Source: Sporosarcina sp. FSL K6-3457 (lineage in GTDB: Bacteria; Bacillota; Bacilli; Bacillales_A; Planococcaceae). Taken from it: a stretch of DNA of 64,000 bases. The translations under genes were made by a program, and so were the position numbers. Where the stretch lies: NCBI RefSeq assembly GCF_038007285.1, contig NZ_JBBOWX010000001.1, forward strand, positions 3,179,501-3,243,500. The letters run 5' to 3'. Positions 63,880 to 64,000 of this stretch are shown piece after piece. Below the pieces are notes generated by a model. It had not been told where the DNA came from. It ran no database searches and saw only the letters and a list, made by a program, of their open reading frames with translations. Each line of letters starts with the position of its first letter. Positions within the stretch are counted from its first letter, which is position 1.

Positions 63880-64000
63880 TTAACGGCGTAGGCCGAGTTT
63901 AGCAATAAGATCACGGTAACGTTGTACTTCTGTTTCACGTAGGAAACGAAGAAGTCTACGACGAGTACCAATCATTTTCAAAAGTCCACGACGTGAGTGG
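63880..64000 (-). CDS. rpsO: 30S ribosomal protein S15 (C-terminal part, truncated by window)
   Basis: The minus strand reads [20 protein letters not shown], then [13 protein letters not shown] and a TAA at 63880, which is the C-terminal 40 or so residues of ribosomal protein S15. S15 binds 16S rRNA early in assembly of the small subunit. The start lies beyond the window edge. Its place upstream of pnp is the usual one, though here a pseudogene and a coiled-coil gene intervene. Confidence 0.96.
   Translation of the reverse strand, partial: HSRRGLLKMIGTRRRLLRFLRETEVQRYRDLIAKLGLRR

Overview
The window comes from an endospore-forming member of the Bacillales. It carries spoVS, cotE, spoIIIE, both dipicolinate synthase subunits and sirA. 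Gene order from rpsO to yneF follows the Bacillus subtilis chromosome: pnp, mlpA, ymxH, dpaAB, asd, dapA, rnjB, spoIIIE, ymfC, ymfFHI, ymfK, ymfM, pgsA, cinA, recA, rny, ymdB, spoVS, miaB, ricA, cotE, mutSL, miaA, hfq, ynbB, lexA, yneAB, ynzC, tkt, sirA, yneF. Protein flavour and the intergenic repeats suggest the Planococcaceae, most likely Sporosarcina; that genus call is my inference and was not computed. Almost every core gene lies on the minus strand, so the window reads backwards relative to the usual map.

Positions 1 to about 14,900 are an AT-rich accessory element inserted downstream of yneF. A complete tyrosine recombinase sits at its yneF-side edge. The element holds what looks like its own replication module: an archaeo-eukaryotic-type primase running off the left edge of the window, a small protein with an acidic tail that may bind single-stranded DNA, and a divergent PolC-type DNA polymerase with an intact proofreading exonuclease and catalytic aspartates. 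This PolC has lost the PHP metal ligands and the C-terminal clamp-binding end. Phased GTAAC-N4-GTAAC sites lie upstream of both the primase and the polymerase operon and nowhere else I noticed. The rest is cargo: a DUF2971 protein in a two-gene operon, a divergent pair of unknown genes, a three-SLH-domain surface protein with a membrane-anchored partner, a very acidic 72-residue protein and a frameshifted small gene.

Positions 15,000 to 29,600 hold sirA, transketolase, the SOS unit lexA/yneA/yneB with LexA boxes, a methionine gamma-lyase-like gene, hfq, miaA, a lysophospholipase-like hydrolase, mutL and mutS, and cotE. The mutS-cotE gap has six perfectly phased 21-bp repeats, and cotE appears to start at CTG. 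Positions 29,600 to 43,100 hold ricA, miaB, spoVS, ymdB, rny, recA (with a LexA box), cinA, pgsA, the RodZ-like ymfM, ymfK, the EF-P modification reductase ymfI and two M16-family peptidases.

Positions 43,400 to 50,300 are a nucleoside ABC importer (nupOPQ) with two tandem lipoprotein genes and a GntR regulator, inserted between ymfC and ymfF. Positions 50,500 to 64,000 hold spoIIIE, RNase J2, lysine and dipicolinate synthesis, an M16 peptidase, PNPase and the 3' end of rpsO. Between pnp and rpsO are a heptad-repeat coiled-coil gene on the plus strand and a broken DUF6398 gene. A dispersed intergenic repeat family recurs at about 25.8, 43.3, 50.5 and 60.2 kb.
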